21,642 nucleotides of DNA, from positions 1 through 21,642 of the forward strand of contig JAKTTS010000258.1 in assembly GCA_030560485.1 (NCBI GenBank), written 5' to 3'. A program made the translations under genes and the position numbers. The stretch comes from Ascoidea tarda (nom. inval.). Its lineage: Eukaryota; Ascomycota; Saccharomycetes; Ascoideales; Ascoideaceae. Under the pieces are notes generated by a model that worked only from the letters and a program-made list of their open reading frames with translations, did no database searches and was not told the origin of the DNA. Position 1 is the first letter of the stretch; each line of letters starts with the position of its first letter. Below, piece after piece: positions 1 through 8,781 of this stretch.

Positions 1-388
1 ATTGTTTTCCTTTTCTGCTGCATCTGAATGGGACCCCTAGAATTTGTTGTAAAGCTTTGTTTTGAATTTTGTTTAATTGGGCAGTAAATTTTATTTTTAA
101 AAGTAACACACGTATTGGGGATCTTGCACGCTGTTGTTTACTAGTCGGTATATAAAACTACGAAAACTGTTTCTGTAATTTTACCATGGATGTGAGAAAA
201 CCCTAGAGGGAAGAAAAACCACATCAAGGACGAATGAATTAGAATATGAAATAGATGTTATATCGTGTTTATTTTATAAATTGCCATGCGTGGGTAACAA
301 AAACATATAGTTTCTGTAGGCCCTCTTCACCTCTTCAAAAAACTTCAAGGCGCTCCATCAAAAAGTTGCCAAATCACTCAGGAACTTT
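1..388. other. Intergenic DNA with no recognisable gene
   Basis: No open frame of useful length and no conserved motif was found on either strand. The stretch is moderately AT-rich. It is the left flank of the tRNA gene and may hold the end of an off-window transcript, but nothing here shows that. I looked for an LTR next to the tRNA, since yeast retroelements often sit there, and saw no convincing TGTTG...CAACA pair. Confidence 0.5.
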
Positions 389-460
389 TCCGATATAGTG
401 TAACGGCTATCATGGCACGCTTTCACCGTGCAGACCCGGGTTCGACTCCCGGTATCGGAA
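389..460 (+). tRNA. tRNA-Glu (anticodon UUC)
   Basis: This 72-nt gene folds as a complete cloverleaf without an intron. The acceptor stem pairs TCCGATA (389-395) with TATCGGA (453-459), with discriminator A460. The anticodon stem GCACG/CGTGC closes a CTTTCAC loop, placing anticodon TTC at 422-424. The T stem CCGGG/CCCGG encloses TTCGACT. The internal Pol III promoter is visible as an A box around 397-406 and a canonical B box GGTTCGACTCC at 439-449. The sequence closely resembles Saccharomyces tRNA-Glu(UUC). The gene runs towards the ECM32 paralogue on the other strand, whose stop lies about 30 bp away. Confidence 0.97.
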
Positions 461-464
461 TTTA

Positions 465-469
465 TTTTT
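465..469 (+). terminator. Pol III terminator of tRNA-Glu
   Basis: A run of five T on the coding strand starts five bases after the mature tRNA 3' end, preceded by TTTA. A T-run of this length directly downstream is the standard Pol III termination signal in yeasts. Confidence 0.8.
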
Positions 470-489
470 ACTATATTCTAGAATATCAC

Positions 490-2619
490 TTAAATAATAG
501 AAAAGTTCTCTGTTTCTCCAACACCAACCACAGATCCAAGCTCTTCTAATCCAGTGATGTAGTCTTTCCAAAGCAGGCTGTGTTTATTGAGGCACTCACT
601 GTTTCCCACAAGGAACAACCCATATCTGGCTCTGGTCAAGGCGACGTTCATTCTTCGTTGGTCTTGGGTGAAGCCAATCTTTCCTTCAGGATTATTTCTC
701 ACACAACTGAATAACATGAAGTCCTTCTCTTTGCCTTGAAAAGCGTCAATTGTCGCAACTGATATCCCACATATAATGTTTAATGTTGACGTTTGTTGAT
801 CTTCATACATTTCATTTGAATCTTTGTTGATAACAACTTGCTCACCATTTGGATTTATTACCTTATCGTTGAATATTTTACCTGTCACCAACTTCCTTTG
901 GCCACTATATGGTGATATCACACCTATTCTGTCTTTTGATATGGTTTTGTTGAATATCAACTTATACAATATTTTGATAATAAGTTTGCTTTCGCCTTCA
1001 TTTTCATATGAGTAATGTTGCTTTATTTTTTTGCCAACATTGAAGTTTGCGATTCTTTCTTCATACTTATTCGACCCTTTTGTATCCCAAAATACAATTG
1101 GCTTTTTGATATTATCTAACGTTTGTTCTTCAGCAGATACACCATCTTTCAACAATTCCCCATGAAACTTGGTTCTGGGAAATTTAGATATCTCTAGATG
1201 CATTCTATACTGTTTGTCCAATATGAGTACTTTTGCATCCTCACACTTGTTGACTATTTTTTCAAACAACGATTCTTGCAATGCTTCATTGTTGGTGAAC
1301 GTGCTCAACTGCTTTTGGTCACCAACAAATACCACTTTCTTCAAATTTGGTAGTGCCAATGGAATTAATGCAGATACCTCGTTGGTTTGTGTTGATTCAT
1401 CCATGATCATCGTTGAAACACCATCAATATAATTAAAGAAATTCGCACCTGCTGTCACAGTTGTTGTCAAGATTATTTTAGCACGTCTCACTATCTGGTT
1501 TTTGATTCGAAAAACATTTCTGTTATAGTCTATCAAATCTTGTTTAGTGATTTCATGGAAAAGTTTATCTTTAATTTTTTCATAAACTTTCAATGCTTCA
1601 GCGCTCCAACAACTAATAACTTTATGATGTAACAAAATTGGACTTAAAAATAGTTCTTTTAGATAATCTTTTTCTTTTGATTGAGCCACAATTCTCAAAG
1701 TATATTCAGGATGGGTTTCAACCAATTATCTAGCAATATTATCAACTGCAGTATTTGAGACTGCAACAACACAAACAGGTATAAAATTTGTTTTTGTACA
1801 ATCCTCATGAAGCCAGAAAGTATAAGATTCTTTAATTGTACCTAGCTTTAACAATTGAATAATCGTCTCATGAATTACAAATGTCTTTCCTGTTCCAGAT
1901 GGCCCTTGCAAAAATGTCATATCGTTTTTAAAAACAGATTCAATTACCGACCTTTGAGAATCATTCATCATCTTATTTAATTCAATGTCTTCACTATAAC
2001 AATTTGAACTACGAATATCGATCACCAAATTTTTTGTTAAAATTAGTGATTTAAAAGCACCTGTGTAAAACAATTTATCCATGGCAATCATTACTCGAGA
2101 ACTTGGAATTGAGCAAACCAAAACCCTCCATTTGTTAGTTTCACCCCCAAAATAACTATCTGATGAGTCAAAGTACAATTCATCTTCATCATAAGTACTC
2201 CAGAAAAAGATTTCCCTCCGAATTTGGTATAGATTATCAGCTATCTTAAATGTGTTTTTTGAAATAAAACGAGTATCTGAAACAACGACATAGCAAAAAA
2301 TATCTTTTTTATTTAAAATAATTGAATATCCTTTTTGGATTGGGGATAGAAACTTATGTGTTTTGTTTCTAAAAAAATTCAAATCTTTATCTCTAATATA
2401 CATCGAAAAATACCTATTATTTGACGTTAAAACTCTTCTTGTACTAAATTTAGAAGGATAAATTGGATCACTAGTAATTTCCTGAATATCAATCATCTTT
2501 GTTGAGAACAATTCTTCTTTATAAAGATTGTAGCACATTATATTGCAATACTCTTCAAAGCCTTTATAAATATCTTTAAGCTTATATTCTTCTTTGTTTT
2601 TGCTCTCATCATCACTCAT
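490..2619 (-). pseudogene. ECM32-like SF1B helicase paralogue with one in-frame stop
   Basis: This is a second, diverged copy of the ECM32 helicase encoded at 5208-8441. From the ATG at 2619 one frame runs about 710 codons to 490, interrupted only by a TAA at 1726-1728, where ECM32 has Lys665. Helicase motifs survive on both sides: Walker A GPSGTGKT (ECM32 has GPPGTGKT), motif II MDEST, motif III GDQKQL, motif IV QYRMH, motif V DAFQGKEKD and motif VI NVALTRAR. It lacks the roughly 380 N-terminal residues of ECM32 (zinc modules and basic region); its ATG aligns near ECM32 Met380. The frame extends upstream of the ATG to a TTG at 2712 but no further. About 12 extra residues lie between motifs I and Ia. 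It may be a recent pseudogene of a long-lived gene, a readthrough gene, two split proteins or a sequencing error. Homology is certain; inactivity is inferred. Confidence 0.85.
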
Positions 2620-3769
2620 AGTGTCTTTACGGTTATGTTGTTCGTTTAAAAACTTATTTGTGATAAATAAATCATTGAAATAATCAGGTAAATTTTCAGA
2701 AGATATCTTCAATCAAAATAATTAATTCAATTTATCTTTTGATATTTTATTGATCAGACTTTAAAACAAAATTAGTAACAAGTTCATATCAAAATTATTG
2801 ATTTTATATTATATATATTCTGGTTCCTTTTTGCAGCTGAGTTGAAGTAAAAAATATTTTCAATAAAAGAACGCATCTTGTTGAACTTGGTTTTTATAAA
2901 AAAATTGTATTAGGTTATTTATGTAAATTTAACATATCAATTGTGTTTAACAAATGATACGATAAAGAGCAAAAACTAAATACTCATGAAATACTCAGCA
3001 AAATATTTTACACTCTAAACTTGATAACCACTTTCAACCATAAATATGTATTGGTGTGTTCTGAAAAAACTTGCTAATTGAATTATTTAAGTAAAATTAA
3101 ATTAATTTAAATTGAACTTTTGGTTGATTATATTCTTTTAAAAAATCGATAAACTAAAAAGACTAGACCACTTTTTATCAAATTTTTGTTAACGACTAAT
3201 TGACACGAAAAAATTTGAAAACAAGATAATTTATTAGATAGATTGCTAAAAGAAAACCATGACTTTAATTTTTTCAAAAGATGAGGCAAAACTTTTATCT
3301 AAAAACCAATAATTTTAACAACATCCGTAATGCTTAAACATTATTAAAGCGATTTTTGTTTGGTTGGTAGGTTGGTGTTTTTTTGCTTCAATCGATAAAA
3401 ATCCAAGATAAAGAAATGAAATTGAAAATGGATTCAGATTTCTGAACTTAAATTTTAATATTATTTTTAAATCTTGTTTAATTGGTGGTATTTATTTCAA
3501 AGATTTTTTAAAAATTGAGAAATCAAATTTATTATTTCCTTTTTAGGAATCTGGTAGAGGTTTAACGCTGATAATCAAAAGTAGAAATCTAGGGTTAGCC
3601 ATTGCAATTAAGTTTAGAGAAACTGAAATAGCAAAAAACGAATAATTTATTAGAAAAACAGAATATAAAGAACCCCACACAATTATTGAATTAAATAAAA
3701 TCAATAGCAATTGAGGCAAGAGTAATTTTTATTCTCAAATGTTTTTAAAGTATGAAGCATCTAAAGGTA
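2620..3769. other. AT-rich intergenic region between helicase paralogue and KH gene
   Basis: About 1.15 kb with no supported gene on either strand. It would hold the promoter of the helicase paralogue and the 3' end of the KH gene. No trace of the missing ECM32 N-terminal zinc modules (paired CxxC) was noticed on the - strand. The content is mostly A/T runs. Confidence 0.5.
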
Positions 3770-5068
3770 CTAATAACGAATACCACCATCTCTAAATAAT
3801 AATATTTGCCTTTCAATCATTTGAAGACAAGTTTTTAATTTCAAAAAATTATTTGATACCACTCGAATATATTGAATACTCTTAATACTGCTGGTCAATT
3901 TTAGATTCAAATTCTCAATTTCGTTAACAGGTATGACTTTAATTTCACATTTTGAATCATTTCTTAGTTTTTCAATACGCGAACCTTTTTTGCCAATCAA
4001 ATAGGTTACCTCTCGTTTGGAGAACTGCAAAATTTTATAATACATCTTCTTATTATTATTAAGGTTGTTGAGAATATTGGAGGACATCATTGAAAAAGAC
4101 AGTATGCCAGGATTCTCACTATCATCTCTGTCATCAGAAAATAGCAACGAGTAGGTTGATGAAGAAGACTCTGGTCTGTTTTGGATATTTCCATAGTGAT
4201 CATCGTTGTGACTATAGTCAGATATCACCTTTTGCACTCGAGACCACCAACATAATGGAGACACATTATGGGTTTCTTGATTAATGAAACACCATTGATT
4301 CGATGAAGTAAATACATTTGCAATACTAGATACCAACAAGCTCTGGTCATTACATTGCAAAGTCATTCTAGGACCTGGAGTGGATCCTGGTAGTTCATCT
4401 GAGATTGTGCAAGCAACTCCCTCGCTGGGACTGATCTGCTGATAATGGACCTGGCGAACGAAGCTGTGGGAGAGAACAATCGATATCTGGCTGTTATGGT
4501 CAGCAAAACAAGAGAGCAACTGCTGGAGACTGTTTTTTTGTAGTAGAGAATTGAACACAACAGCAAACTCACACGAGAAATCGCCCACTCTACGCACTGA
4601 AACCAAACCGCCAGTGACTCCACAGCTGCTGGCAATGCACTGTTCTGAACCAAGAATAAACAGAACATTGAATCTCGATTTCAACTTCACAATCGCATTC
4701 TGGAGACCAGCTCTTTTTACCATGAGAGAAAAGCAGAAGGGGCTTGCTGTGATGCTGTTTTTTGCCTTATCATCAATTGTCACCTGGAAGCACTCGATTC
4801 GAAACAAATTTGCAGAGATATAATCGAAAGCAGGCTCACCATCCACCGAGCCATCTAAATCGAGACTTTGGTGATGCGAAACACTCTCAAGATCAGAATC
4901 AGAGCCTGAGACTTCCACGTCAGAATACACAGCAGCAAAATCAATTGGATCGATGCTTTGTTTGAAGAGATCCACCCCGATTGGCTCCACTTCAACTTCC
5001 TTTGTTGCATCAATGGTGTAGCTGTTGAAGGACTCGTCTTTATCGCAGCCTATTAACTGGTAATCCAT
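3770..5068 (-). CDS. KH-domain protein, identity unknown (possibly Mer1-like)
   Basis: A 432-residue intron-free protein starting at ATG 5068, within an AATAAAAATGG context. The C-terminal region (about 344-424) is a type I KH RNA-binding domain, with VTYLIGKKGSRI containing the GxxG loop (G359-KK-G362), followed by a helix, a strand and a final helix ending near the C-terminus. The N-terminal 80 residues are acidic and Ser-rich (SDVEVSGSDSDLESVS). Residues 85-205 look folded but match nothing I know. Residues 285-325 are acidic and Ser/Asn-rich, probably disordered. KH proteins bind single-stranded RNA. A single C-terminal KH recalls the meiotic splicing activator Mer1, but that is a guess from architecture only. 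The gene lies between the two ECM32 copies on the same strand, 139 bp downstream of ECM32. Its 5' half is much GC-richer than its 3' end. Confidence 0.8.
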   Translation of the reverse strand: MDYQLIGCDKDESFNSYTIDATKEVEVEPIGVDLFKQSIDPIDFAAVYSDVEVSGSDSDLESVSHHQSLDLDGSVDGEPAFDYISANLFRIECFQVTIDDKAKNSITASPFCFSLMVKRAGLQNAIVKLKSRFNVLFILGSEQCIASSCGVTGGLVSVRRVGDFSCEFAVVFNSLLQKNSLQQLLSCFADHNSQISIVLSHSFVRQVHYQQISPSEGVACTISDELPGSTPGPRMTLQCNDQSLLVSSIANVFTSSNQWCFINQETHNVSPLCWWSRVQKVISDYSHNDDHYGNIQNRPESSSSTYSLLFSDDRDDSENPGILSFSMMSSNILNNLNNNKKMYYKILQFSKREVTYLIGKKGSRIEKLRNDSKCEIKVIPVNEIENLNLKLTSSIKSIQYIRVVSNNFLKLKTCLQMIERQILLFRDGGIRY

Positions 5069-5207
5069 TTTTATTGTTACTGCTATATTCTATATTTCTC
5101 TATAAACCAGATCACAAACAAGGCAGAAACAAACAAAACAAAACAGAACAGAACTGGCAAGGATGGGCTATCTATTGTACATGGATTAAGCGCTGAGCAT
5201 GGATCAC
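5069..5207 (-). promoter_or_regulatory. Short spacer, promoter of KH gene and 3' end of ECM32
   Basis: Only 139 bp separate the ECM32 stop from the KH gene ATG on the same strand, so this spacer must carry both the ECM32 3' UTR and the KH promoter. Read on the - strand, it has a TATA-rich stretch within 50 bp of the ATG and an A-rich segment just before it. A CAAAA/CAGAA-like low-complexity stretch lies at about 5115-5155 on the + strand. No specific regulator site was recognised. Confidence 0.35.
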
Positions 5208-8200
5208 TTAGTAAAAGTCGAAGCTCGCCTGGGTGCTTTTCACCTTAAACACAAACTCCTGTTCTTTGAGCAGAGAGATATAGTTCTTCCATACCTTGGA
5301 TCCCTTTGAAAGACACTCACTGTTGCCCACAAGAATAAACCCATATCTGGCTCTGGTCAAGGCGACGTTCAACCTTCGCTCGTCTTTGCTGAAGCCAATC
5401 ATCCCTTCGCTGTTGCTTCTCACACAGCTGAAAATAATAAAGTCCTTCTCTTTGCCCTGAAATGCATCAACTGAAGAAATTGTAATGCCTGAGATTATGT
5501 TCATTGTAGCAGGTCTTGCATCATCAAATAAGTCGTCGCAGTCGATGTCCACTATCACATCTTCCCCCTCGGGGTTAAGAATTTCGTTCCTGGTGATAAC
5601 CTCAGTGATCAATTCTCTTTGGGCACTGTATGGGGTGATAATTCCAATCTTTTCCTTTGCGATATTCTTGGAGAAGATCAAATGCATCAAAACACTGATA
5701 ATCAACTCGCTTTCACCTGTGTTTTGAAATGAATATCCTTGTTCTTCGCCAAAAATTGATTCTTTTCTGTTTCTGCTTTCAAAGTATTTTCTAGAAATAC
5801 CAGTATCCCAAAATACCAATGGCTTTTCGATATTTTCTAGCTTTCTCTCCTCAATTGAAATACCATCATCTAACATTTTATCGTAAAAACGATTTCTTGG
5901 AAATTCTGATATAAATGGATGCATTCTATACTGCTTATTTAACATATGGCTATTTTCGTATAACCCACTCATAATCACCCTTTCAAACAACGATTTCTGC
6001 AAATTTGGATTGTTTGAAAATAAACTTAGCTGTTTCTGATCACCAACAAAGACTGCTTTTTTCAAATTTTGCATAGATAAGGGAATTAATGTTGCTGCTT
6101 CTGAAGATTGAGTTGCTTCATCCATTATCATAACAGGTGTTTCCCTCAACATTTTGAAGTATTTGCCTCCAGCTGTGACAGTTGTCGTCAACATGATCTG
6201 GTATTGGCTCATTAATCTTGTGCCCACATCAAATACCTCCTTTTTATACTTTTTGTATTGTGTTTCTGAAATCAAATCAATTTTTCCACTTCTTAGTTTC
6301 TCGCTAACTTCTTTGGCACCAACACTGAGCAACAGCTGGATTTTATGATGCAAAACAACCAGCCCCAAAGGATGACTAAAAGGATAATCTTTCTCTTTAG
6401 ATTCTGACACAACTCTGATTATTTTATTTTGATGTGTTTTCATCAATTTTTCAGCAATGTTATCAATTGCAATATTTGATGCTGCAACAACTAAAATCGG
6501 AAATGTATGAAATTGATCAATCAATTGCAATATAATTTCATAAATAGTAGAGGTTTTTCCTGTTCCCGGTGGACCTTGCAAAAAGGTAATATCATTATTT
6601 AGCACTGATTGAATTGATCTCTTTTGGGATTCATTTAATTTGGTATTGTTACTATAGTATAATTTATTTTTAAACTTTTTTTCTTCAATACGTTCTTTCC
6701 CCAATAACAATGATTGAAATGAATTTTTATAATTAATTATCGACATCGAAGACAAAATTCGAGATTCGGGAACCGAAAGTGTCAATAACTTCCAATTAAA
6801 TGGAACTCTTACCATATACAGCCCTAATAACATCGAATTCCATGGAAAAGATTTCACAAAAAGTCCAATGGTATTTTTATGAGTAATCACATCAAGAATT
6901 CCACAATACCATATTTTTTCTTTCTGTTCGGTATAATTTATTAAGGCTAATGTTCCATATCTGACAAATGGAGTTTTATTGAATCTTCTGAACTTTGGAG
7001 GTATTCTGGATATCAATTCGTCCGATGATTCCAAATAAATATAAAAAAGTTCGCAGGAATCACCATATTTGTTTCTTTGAAAGTCTGTTTTGTCAAAATC
7101 TTTTAAAAATCTGGTTCGAGTTTTTACTCTTTTCTTTCTTCCTCCATCTAAATCTTTTGGCTCCCATGAAATTTCAAAGTCTGTAATTGGTTCAGTTGAA
7201 TACACCTCCTCTCGGTACAAATTATAACTAATAGTTTGAAAATACTCGGTGAAATCTTCATATGAATCTTTTGGTTTAAAATCATCATTATAAACATCTG
7301 TCATTAAATCATTTTTTTTGAGGTCAATTTTTTTGAAGTCAGTTTGTTTCAGCTCAGTTTTTTTTGGATCCTTTTGTTTTCTATTTCGCATTTTAGTTAA
7401 AGCTTGACAATCTGGAGAGAAATCAGTTTGAGTTTGTTCATTTTTAGAGTTGGTACCATTAATTGAAATTAAACTTAACAATTTTGTTATTTCCTTGTCA
7501 TTTAAGCTGGGGTCTTTATCTTTGTTAGAATTGGGAGGACCATTAATTTTTTCTTGTGATTTTTTGTTACCATTAGTACCTAAATTCTTTTTTCTTTGAG
7601 ATTTTGGTTGTTTTGAAGAAACTTTTAATGAAAATTTTACCTTTGCCGAATCAATAATATCAGCAGAGCTAAAAGAATTACCTTGATCACTTTCCAGTTT
7701 GAAAAAGGCCAACCCTTCAGTGGAGCCATTTTGAAGTGAACTTGAGTTCAAAGAAATTTCAGATTTAAATTCACGGTTTTTATTTTCTCCTTTCAGAACA
7801 CCTTTTTCACCTTTTTCACCTCTTCTACCTCTTTTACTTTTAGCACCTTTACCAAACCTATTTTTTGTATTGGGGTTTTTTTGGGAAGTTTTTTTTGAGC
7901 TTGATCCTTTTATACCTAACAAGTGGTAAAGAAAAAAATTATCATTTCTATTTACAAAATCTTCTATGTTTAATGATGCCTTATCTAAACAACTTTTACA
8001 ATAAATTGGTTGTTTTTCAAAGTTAATTTTTTCATCATTTAATTTTTTAACATATAAATTTTTATTGATTTCACATTTATCACATTTAATGTCTCTAAAT
8101 TTGAAAAAACGTGGAACTTTTTGTAAAATGGTTCCATTTTCAATCGAATATTGTATTGGTTTTGAAGAAGGGCCTTCAATTTTATTATTTTTGTTGTCAT

Positions 8201-8441
8201 TTGACTTTTTATAACAGTTATTGCAAATTAATTGCATCGAAGTACCACCATATTGTAATAATTGAAGAATATGAATATTTGAATCATTGCAGTTCTGGCA
8301 TTTAATTAATTCATTATTATAGAGAAAAACCATATTCTTGTGTTTTGTTTCTTTAATATGATTCAACATTTCAGTATCACTTAACACTTTTGAGCAAGTC
8401 TGACACTCATAAAAGTATGAGCGATTGTTGTTAAGAGCCAT
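5208..8441 (-). CDS. ECM32: Ecm32/Mtt1-type SF1B helicase, translation-termination modulator
   Basis: A 1077-residue protein starting at ATG 8441, close to the 1121 residues of S. cerevisiae Ecm32 and sharing its order of parts. The N-terminus has a C2H2-like finger (C13, C16, H28, H34) and two paired CxxC modules (C48/C51 with C73/C76; C120/C123 with C148/C151). A Lys/Arg/Gly-rich stretch (about 181-225) and a long polar linker follow, with four 5-residue repeats of the K-x-D-L-K kind at 361-380. The helicase core has a Q motif near 603-610, Walker A GPPGTGKT (623-630), motif Ia (651-658), motif II DEAT (774-777), GDQKQL (800-805), QYRMHP (837-842), VDAFQGKEKD (991-1000) and NVALTRAR (1025-1032). 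The family is Upf1-like. Yeast Ecm32 binds polysomes and eRF3 and affects stop-codon recognition. It is divergent with EFM2. GC content rises sharply towards the 3' end. Confidence 0.95.
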   Translation of the reverse strand: MALNNNRSYFYECQTCSKVLSDTEMLNHIKETKHKNMVFLYNNELIKCQNCNDSNIHILQLLQYGGTSMQLICNNCYKKSNDNKNNKIEGPSSKPIQYSIENGTILQKVPRFFKFRDIKCDKCEINKNLYVKKLNDEKINFEKQPIYCKSCLDKASLNIEDFVNRNDNFFLYHLLGIKGSSSKKTSQKNPNTKNRFGKGAKSKRGRRGEKGEKGVLKGENKNREFKSEISLNSSSLQNGSTEGLAFFKLESDQGNSFSSADIIDSAKVKFSLKVSSKQPKSQRKKNLGTNGNKKSQEKINGPPNSNKDKDPSLNDKEITKLLSLISINGTNSKNEQTQTDFSPDCQALTKMRNRKQKDPKKTELKQTDFKKIDLKKNDLMTDVYNDDFKPKDSYEDFTEYFQTISYNLYREEVYSTEPITDFEISWEPKDLDGGRKKRVKTRTRFLKDFDKTDFQRNKYGDSCELFYIYLESSDELISRIPPKFRRFNKTPFVRYGTLALINYTEQKEKIWYCGILDVITHKNTIGLFVKSFPWNSMLLGLYMVRVPFNWKLLTLSVPESRILSSMSIINYKNSFQSLLLGKERIEEKKFKNKLYYSNNTKLNESQKRSIQSVLNNDITFLQGPPGTGKTSTIYEIILQLIDQFHTFPILVVAASNIAIDNIAEKLMKTHQNKIIRVVSESKEKDYPFSHPLGLVVLHHKIQLLLSVGAKEVSEKLRSGKIDLISETQYKKYKKEVFDVGTRLMSQYQIMLTTTVTAGGKYFKMLRETPVMIMDEATQSSEAATLIPLSMQNLKKAVFVGDQKQLSLFSNNPNLQKSLFERVIMSGLYENSHMLNKQYRMHPFISEFPRNRFYDKMLDDGISIEERKLENIEKPLVFWDTGISRKYFESRNRKESIFGEEQGYSFQNTGESELIISVLMHLIFSKNIAKEKIGIITPYSAQRELITEVITRNEILNPEGEDVIVDIDCDDLFDDARPATMNIISGITISSVDAFQGKEKDFIIFSCVRSNSEGMIGFSKDERRLNVALTRARYGFILVGNSECLSKGSKVWKNYISLLKEQEFVFKVKSTQASFDFY

Positions 8442-8562
8442 GATAAGTAGATTGAGGGTTGGCTAGTAGTTGATAGGGATTAACAATCTCAGTTTATAAT
8501 GAAATTAAATCAAGTAATTATCGCCACCCAAAATGATCAAGTTGTTTTGAGCCTATTTTGAA

Positions 8563-8596
8563 GAGATTGTTGAGAAGATGAGATTGTTGAGAAGAT
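8563..8596 (+). repeat. 17-bp perfect tandem duplication
   Basis: The unit GAGATTGTTGAGAAGAT occurs twice without a gap (8563-8579 and 8580-8596). The junction of the copies creates the PAC-type core GATGAGAT. It lies in the ECM32/EFM2 promoter. Confidence 0.9.
8577..8584 (+). promoter_or_regulatory. PAC-type motif GATGAGAT
   Basis: Matches the PAC core GATGAG(A/C)T known upstream of rRNA-processing and Pol I/III subunit genes in S. cerevisiae. It lies about 140 bp upstream of the ECM32 ATG and about 215 bp upstream of the EFM2 ATG. The motif is short, so chance occurrence is possible; the nearby RRPE motif strengthens it. Confidence 0.45.
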
Positions 8597-8716
8597 GATA
8601 AAGTGAGTAGAAAACCGCTTACTATTGGGAAGTGATCTGTGAATAAAATTTGAAAAATACCCAAAATAAGTTTAAGATTTAAAGTTTTCCGTACAGATAA
8701 CATTTTTACAACTGGG

Positions 8717-8725
8717 AAAAATTTT
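8717..8725 (+). promoter_or_regulatory. RRPE-type motif AAAAATTTT
   Basis: Contains the core of the ribosomal RNA processing element (consensus close to TGAAAAATTTT), about 75 bp upstream of the EFM2 ATG. In AT-rich DNA this core can arise by chance; its pairing with a PAC motif 130 bp away is the main support. Confidence 0.4.
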
Positions 8726-8781
8726 AAGCTGTGATTTCTACGTGAAAGAAAAAGCAAGAGCATAGAAAAAGTAGAATTGAT

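Noticed and set aside
1-388. Possible solo LTR next to the tRNA gene
   Set aside because: No paired TGTTG/CAACA ends of sensible spacing and no similarity to the LTR-like repeats at 14.4 or 17.5 kb.
3589-3599. TAGGGTTAG, resembling a telomeric repeat
   Set aside because: Only about one and a half units, not repeated. Budding-yeast telomere repeats are usually different. Chance match.
4363-4965. Open frames on both strands inside the KH gene
   Set aside because: They are other-frame readings of a GC-richer coding segment; only the 432-residue frame spans the KH domain.
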